A DNA stretch of 64,000 bases from NCBI RefSeq assembly GCF_021228125.1, contig NZ_JAJQQS010000017.1:1-64000 (forward strand), in the 5' to 3' direction. The DNA is from Streptomyces albireticuli. Lineage in GTDB: Bacteria > Actinomycetota > Actinomycetes > Streptomycetales > Streptomycetaceae. The position numbers and the translations under genes were made by a program. Shown here in pieces: positions 58,006-64,000 of the stretch. Under the pieces are notes generated by a model, which ran no database searches, was not told the origin of the DNA, and was given only the letters and a program-made list of their open reading frames with translations. How positions within the stretch are numbered: position 1 is the stretch's first letter; the number at the start of each line of letters is the position of its first letter.

Positions 58006-59856
58006 TCAGGCCGCGCGGGTGACCTCCGAGGCGGAGACGGCGTCCTCGTCGTGCACGGACGCCTTGGGCTCGGCCGGGCGGCGGCGCAGCAGGCGCGGCA
58101 GCTCCAGGAAGCCCTCGGCCTGCATCATCGCGAAGCCGATGCGCGGCAGGTCACGGCTGTTCGGGAAGACCACGAAGCGCGGCTCCCAGCGCGGCCGGAA
58201 CTTCTCGTTGAACTTGTAGAGCGACTCGATCTGGAACCAGCGCGAGAGGAAGACCAGCACGGTGCGCTGGATCCGGACGACCGGGCCGGCGCCCAGCTTG
58301 CCGCCGCGCTCCAGGGCGGAGCGGAAGAACGCGAAGTTCAGCGACAGGCGCTTGATCTTCAGGTCCGGCGCGGCCTGGAGGAACGCGACGATCAGGAGCT
58401 CGTTCATGCCCGGGTCCGCGCTGCGGTCGCGGCGCATCAGCTCCAGCGAGCTGCCGTCCGGGCCCCACGGCACGTAGTGCTGCATCGCGCGGAGGTCGCC
58501 GAACGGGCAGTCCTCGCCCTCCTCCGGGTCCTTGTGGGCGGTCGCGATGATGGCGTCCAGGTCCTTGGGGTCGCCGATGCGGCCCAGGGCCATGGAGAAG
58601 CCGCGCTCGTCCTCGGTGTCGCGCCAGGCGTTGGCGGCCTTCTGGACGGCCTCCAGCTCCTCGGGGCCCAGGTCGCCGACGCGGCGCACCTTGGTGCTGT
58701 AGCCGTTGCGCTCGATGCGCTTGACCATCTGGCGGACGTTGCGCATGGAGCGGCCGGTGAGGGAGAAGTCGGCGACGTCGACGATGGCCTCGTCGCCCAT
58801 CTCCAGGGCGTCCAGACCGGTCTCACGGGTCCAGACCTCGCCACCGGTCTCGCTGCAGCCGGCGACCGCCGGGGTCCAGGAGTGGCGCTTGGCGAGCTCC
58901 ATGAACTTCTCGATGGCGCCGGGCCACGCCTCGACGTCGCCGATCGGGTCACCGCTGGCGAGCATCACGCCGGAGACGACGCGGTAGGAGACGGCGGCCT
59001 TGCCCGAGGGCGAGAAGACGACGCTCTTGTCACGGCGCAGCGCGAAGTGGCCGAGCGAGTCGCGGGCGCCGTGCTTGTCGAGCAGCTCGCGCAGCCGGTC
59101 CTCGTCCTCCTCGGTGAGGACCGCGGCCGGGTAGGCCGGGCGGAAGGCGAGGAAGGCGGTGGTGGCCACGGTCAGCAGACCGAGGGCGCCCAGGGAGTAG
59201 CCGACGGTGTAGTCGACGCCGCCGGTGTAGCGGATCGATCCCTCGAAGCCGAAGAGGCCCCAGATCACGTGCTCGATCTGCTCCAGGACCGGCGGGTCGC
59301 CGATCATCTGCTTCGGGTGCGAGCCGACGATCACCCAGCCGAGGCCGAAGCTGGCCGCGCCCATGAGGACGAAGTTGGCCAGCGCCTTCCAGCGGCTGCG
59401 CGGGTCGGGCAGCGCGAAGAACGCCTTCCGGTGCCAGATCAGGTAGGCGAAGACCAGCAGGGAGAAGGCGACGCCGGGGTACGAGTGGCGGTAGATCAGC
59501 TGGGCGGCCGCGCCTATGGGCAGCAGCACGACGGCGGCGAGCCAGGCCTGCTGCTTGGCCCGCTTGAGGCCGTGGGCCAGCATCAGGAGCAGGATGCCGA
59601 CGATGATCGAGCCGGCGGCCGCCAGCTGGGTCACCGAACCGGGCAGGACCTCGGCGAAGCTGTGGACACGGCTCCAGCGCCACCGGGGGACGACCCCGGC
59701 CAGGATGTCGAGCAGGCCGATGACGGCCGCGACCGTACCCACGACCGCGGGCACGTGCTCAGGCCGTGGCCCCTTGAGGATGCGCGCAAGCCTCGACAGT
59801 CGCTTGGTCCCCTCGGGAACCCCATCGGACTTTTTGCCATCTACCCTGACAGACAT
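58006..59856 (-). CDS. MprF-like phosphatidylglycerol lysyltransferase domain protein
   Basis: A 616-residue membrane enzyme. The N-terminal part (about residues 30-240) has six or seven helices; the C-terminal part (about 255-580) is the LPG-synthase (DUF2156) domain with tandem GNAT folds: ALRRDKSVVFSPSGKAAVSYRVVSGVMLASGDPIGD (motif YRVVSGVMLASGDPIGD) and LNFAFFRSAL. Such enzymes transfer lysine or another amino acid from tRNA to phosphatidylglycerol, reducing the negative charge of the membrane and giving resistance to cationic peptides. Only six or seven helices remain of the 14 in S. aureus MprF, as in most actinobacteria. A sigma-E-like promoter lies upstream. Confidence 0.9.
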   Translation of the reverse strand: MSVRVDGKKSDGVPEGTKRLSRLARILKGPRPEHVPAVVGTVAAVIGLLDILAGVVPRWRWSRVHSFAEVLPGSVTQLAAAGSIIVGILLLMLAHGLKRAKQQAWLAAVVLLPIGAAAQLIYRHSYPGVAFSLLVFAYLIWHRKAFFALPDPRSRWKALANFVLMGAASFGLGWVIVGSHPKQMIGDPPVLEQIEHVIWGLFGFEGSIRYTGGVDYTVGYSLGALGLLTVATTAFLAFRPAYPAAVLTEEDEDRLRELLDKHGARDSLGHFALRRDKSVVFSPSGKAAVSYRVVSGVMLASGDPIGDVEAWPGAIEKFMELAKRHSWTPAVAGCSETGGEVWTRETGLDALEMGDEAIVDVADFSLTGRSMRNVRQMVKRIERNGYSTKVRRVGDLGPEELEAVQKAANAWRDTEDERGFSMALGRIGDPKDLDAIIATAHKDPEEGEDCPFGDLRAMQHYVPWGPDGSSLELMRRDRSADPGMNELLIVAFLQAAPDLKIKRLSLNFAFFRSALERGGKLGAGPVVRIQRTVLVFLSRWFQIESLYKFNEKFRPRWEPRFVVFPNSRDLPRIGFAMMQAEGFLELPRLLRRRPAEPKASVHDEDAVSASEVTRAA

Positions 59857-59925
59857 CTCTTCCCGTCGTCCTGTCGAGTGGTCCTGCGCCATCTGGCGGC
59901 AGCGCCCGGACAATGTGCGCCCTGT

Positions 59926-59953
59926 AGGACGACGGTTTCGGGGTTGAGGTTCC
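59926..59953 (-). promoter_or_regulatory. sigma-E-like promoter of the MprF-like gene
   Basis: On the minus strand GGAACC (59953-59948), a 16-bp spacer and CGTCCT (59931-59926) match the ECF/SigE form (AAC near -35, CGTC at -10). It is 70 bp upstream of the ATG. Confidence 0.6.
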
Positions 59954-60025
59954 GCCGGGGGCCGAGCCCGGAAAGAAGTAACCATTCCGCGACCCCCTGC
60001 CGGGTCGCTCGGCAGAAAGCACCTC

Positions 60026-61135
60026 ATGGGTCTCACCAGCATGGCGGTTCTGCTGCTTGCCATAGCGGCGGCGGTAGTGCTCTTCGCTCTGACCATTTGG
60101 CTCTGGCCCCGCCTGGGCAAGAAGAGTATCGGATCCGTCCTCGGACGGATCGGCATGATGTTCGCCACCCAGCTCACGCTGTTCGCGGCGATCGGTCTCT
60201 GGGCCAACCAGTCCTTCGGCTTCTACGGCTCCTGGGCGGATCTCTTCGGCCAGGTGAAGTCCGAGGGCGTCGTCGTCGACCACAGCGCCAGCGGCAAGCG
60301 GGTGCAGGTCGTGAGCACCCAGGCGGTGAAGGTCCCGCGCGGCGATGTGCCCCGGGTCGGCGGCAAGATCGAGAAGATCATGGTCGCGGGCGTCGAATCG
60401 AAGATCAACGGCCCGGCGTACGTCTACCTGCCCCCGGAGTACTTCCAGCCGGAGTACGCGCAGAAGAACTTTCCCGCCTCCGTCGTGCTGACCGGCTTCC
60501 CGGGCACCTCCGAGGCCCTGATCAAGGGCCTGGACTACCCGGTGCGCGCGCACAAGCTCGCCAAGGCCAAGAAGATGCAGCCGACCATCCTGGTGATGCT
60601 GCGCCCGTCCGTCGTGGGCCAGCGCGACACCGAGTGCATCGACATACCCAACGGCCCCCAGGCCGAGACCTTCTTCGCCAAGGACATCCGCAAGGCGATA
60701 TCCCAGCGCTACCGCGTCGGTGACAAGGCCGAGAACTGGGGCATCATCGGCAACTCGACCGGCGGCTACTGCGCACTCAAGATCGCCATGCGCCACCCGG
60801 ACGCCTACGGCGCCGCGGCCTCGCTCTCCGGCTACTACAAGGCCCTGCAGGACCCCACGACCGGTTCCCTCTTCGGCGGCAGCAAGAAGCTGGAGAACGA
60901 GAACGACGTGATGTGGCGCCTCAAGCACGAGAAGACCCCGCCCATCTCGGTGCTGGTGACCAGCAGCAAGCAGGGCGAGCACAACTACAAGGACACCTTG
61001 AAGTTCATCGAGGAGGCCAAGGGCTCGGCCCGGGTCTCCTCGATCATCCTCGACAGCGGCGGCCACAACTTCAACACGTGGCGCCGTGAGCTGAACCCCA
61101 CCCTCCAGTGGATGGGCAGCCGCCTGAGCGCGTAA
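60026..61135 (+). CDS. membrane-anchored alpha/beta-hydrolase (esterase D / antigen-85-like)
   Basis: A 369-residue protein. Two N-terminal helices (about 5-25 and 42-60) tether it to the membrane; the rest is outside. The alpha/beta-hydrolase domain has the nucleophile elbow GNSTGGYCA (Ser at about residue 246) and the catalytic His in LDSGGHNFNTW; VYLPPEYF and VVLTGFPGTSEA mark the esterase/mycolyltransferase-like core. It resembles PF00756 members that act on envelope esters. Divergent from the MprF-like gene, with which it shares a 169-bp promoter region and perhaps envelope-stress control. Confidence 0.86.
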   Translation: MGLTSMAVLLLAIAAAVVLFALTIWLWPRLGKKSIGSVLGRIGMMFATQLTLFAAIGLWANQSFGFYGSWADLFGQVKSEGVVVDHSASGKRVQVVSTQAVKVPRGDVPRVGGKIEKIMVAGVESKINGPAYVYLPPEYFQPEYAQKNFPASVVLTGFPGTSEALIKGLDYPVRAHKLAKAKKMQPTILVMLRPSVVGQRDTECIDIPNGPQAETFFAKDIRKAISQRYRVGDKAENWGIIGNSTGGYCALKIAMRHPDAYGAAASLSGYYKALQDPTTGSLFGGSKKLENENDVMWRLKHEKTPPISVLVTSSKQGEHNYKDTLKFIEEAKGSARVSSIILDSGGHNFNTWRRELNPTLQWMGSRLSA

Positions 61136-61148
61136 GGCGCCGGCCCGC

Positions 61149-61754
61149 TCAGCGGGCCATGATCAGGCTCATCGCCTCGGCCCGGGTGGCGGGGTCACGC
61201 AGCTGGCCCCGCACCGCCGACGTCAGCGTCTTGGCACCGGGCTTACGGATACCGCGCATGGACATGCACATGTGCTCGCACTCGACGACCACGACGACGC
61301 CGCGCGGCTCCAGTATCTCCATCAGCGAATCGGCGATCTGCGTCGTGAGCCGCTCCTGCACCTGCGGGCGCCGGGCGAAGACGTCGACCAGCCGGGCCAG
61401 CTTCGACAGGCCCGTGATCTTCCCGCTCGTCGCCGGGATGTAGCCGACGTGCGCCACACCGTGGAAGGGCACCAGGTGGTGCTCACAGGTGCTGTACACC
61501 TCGATGTCGCGGACGAGCACCATCTCGTCGTGGCCGAGGTCGAACGTGGTGGTCAGCACGTCCTCCGGCTCCTGCCACAGGCCCGCGAATATCTCCTTGT
61601 ACGCCCGTGCCACCCGCGCGGGCGTCTCGCGCAGGCCCTCGCGGTCCGGGTCCTCGCCGACTGCGATCAGGAGCTCGCGCACGGCGTTCTCGGCACGCTT
61701 CTCGTCGAATTCACCGATGGAGTTCTCGGCGTCCAGCGTCACCGGGTCGGTCAT
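61149..61754 (-). CDS. folE: GTP cyclohydrolase I
   Basis: A 201-residue enzyme that converts GTP to dihydroneopterin triphosphate, the first step of folate synthesis. Zinc ligands are in STCEHHLVPF and the second Cys in VECEHMCMSMRG; IPATSGKITGLSKLARLVD and SAVRGQL complete the family signature. The start MTDPVTLDAEN fits the usual length. It follows ftsH on the same strand but a strong hairpin lies between, so read-through from ftsH is probably limited. Confidence 0.97.
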   Translation of the reverse strand: MTDPVTLDAENSIGEFDEKRAENAVRELLIAVGEDPDREGLRETPARVARAYKEIFAGLWQEPEDVLTTTFDLGHDEMVLVRDIEVYSTCEHHLVPFHGVAHVGYIPATSGKITGLSKLARLVDVFARRPQVQERLTTQIADSLMEILEPRGVVVVVECEHMCMSMRGIRKPGAKTLTSAVRGQLRDPATRAEAMSLIMAR

Positions 61755-61806
61755 GGGGTTGCCTCGTTCTCTCGTACGTACAGCCGGCAGCGGCCGGACA
61801 TGCGGA

Positions 61807-61847
61807 ATGCCGCGCCCCCAAGGCTAATAACCTGGGGGGCGCGGCAT
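61807..61847 (-). terminator. ftsH terminator, 13-bp stem
   Basis: ATGCCGCGCCCCC (61807-61819) pairs with GGGGGCGCGGCAT (61835-61847); the loop adds an AGG/CCT extension. It lies 44 bp past the ftsH stop and ahead of folE. Confidence 0.75.
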
Positions 61848-61890
61848 CCATTCCGGTCCCCTACGGGGGCCCGGATCGAGCGTGGGGTGC

Positions 61891-63885
<1,995 letters not shown>

Positions 63886-64000
63886 CCATACGGGGCGCGG
63901 GCGCCCCGTCCCTCCTGCCACAGTGAGGCACGGCTGCCCCTCGGGGGGTGCCTGTGCGTACGGTGTTCTGCTCGACCTTGCGGTGCTCGAAAACAGAATG

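Overview
The window is a 64-kb piece of a Streptomyces-type actinobacterial chromosome. The base composition is very GC-rich, GTG starts and ATGA/GTGA stop-start overlaps are common, and several -10 hexamers sit 6-7 bases ahead of a start codon (leaderless messages). The genes form a characteristic core set: sigE-cseABC, radA, disA, clpC, lsr2, ftsH and folate genes. From memory the order matches the S. coelicolor stretch running roughly from ilvD to ftsH; I could not align it. No prophage, CRISPR array, transposase or tRNA was seen.

Left part (1-21.8 kb). A minus-strand rRNA promoter and leader region opens the window, with the rRNA genes off the left edge. It is followed by a Ser/Thr kinase with a beta-propeller sensor, ilvD, a TetR regulator coupled to a TIM-barrel isomerase, a Ppx/GppA phosphatase and an unusual sigma/anti-sigma/BACON membrane fusion. 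Next come radA and disA (DNA integrity and c-di-AMP), a PAP2 phosphatase, a YhbP-like flavin-barrel protein, a two-component system whose kinase carries a C-terminal extracytoplasmic domain, and mutY. A TGACGAAAGTCA palindrome lies ahead of the kinase, mutY and the PAP2 gene and may define a small regulon.

Centre (21.8-37.3 kb). The cell-envelope stress operon sigE-cseA-cseB-cseC is complete. A secreted M23 peptidase with a structured leader RNA is divergent from a two-gene TRYPCO2 plus trypsin-NACHT cassette, the best candidate here for a biological-conflict or signalling system. It is followed by clpC with two ClgR-like boxes, lsr2, a single-domain N-acetylglutamate synthase, a BlaI-type repressor and several small envelope proteins.

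Right part (37.3-64 kb). A tight minus-strand cofactor operon (DUF2520 protein-panC-nadB/nadC-coaX) makes pantothenate/CoA and NAD precursors; nadB runs in frame into nadC without a stop. Then come an ArsR regulator, a second LuxR-type two-component system, and a MidA methyltransferase directly upstream of a stand-alone NuoD paralogue that keeps the known MidA target arginine but has Trp at the quinone-site tyrosine. An osmoprotectant-type ABC importer follows. The window ends with a folate group (DUF3180-folK-folB-NTF2-folP, and folE next to ftsH) and an MprF-like lipid aminoacyltransferase behind a sigma-E-like promoter.

Five copies of a long intergenic palindrome (core GTCCTCAAGCGCCGGACGGG) are scattered across the window, and several perfect hairpins mark transcription ends.
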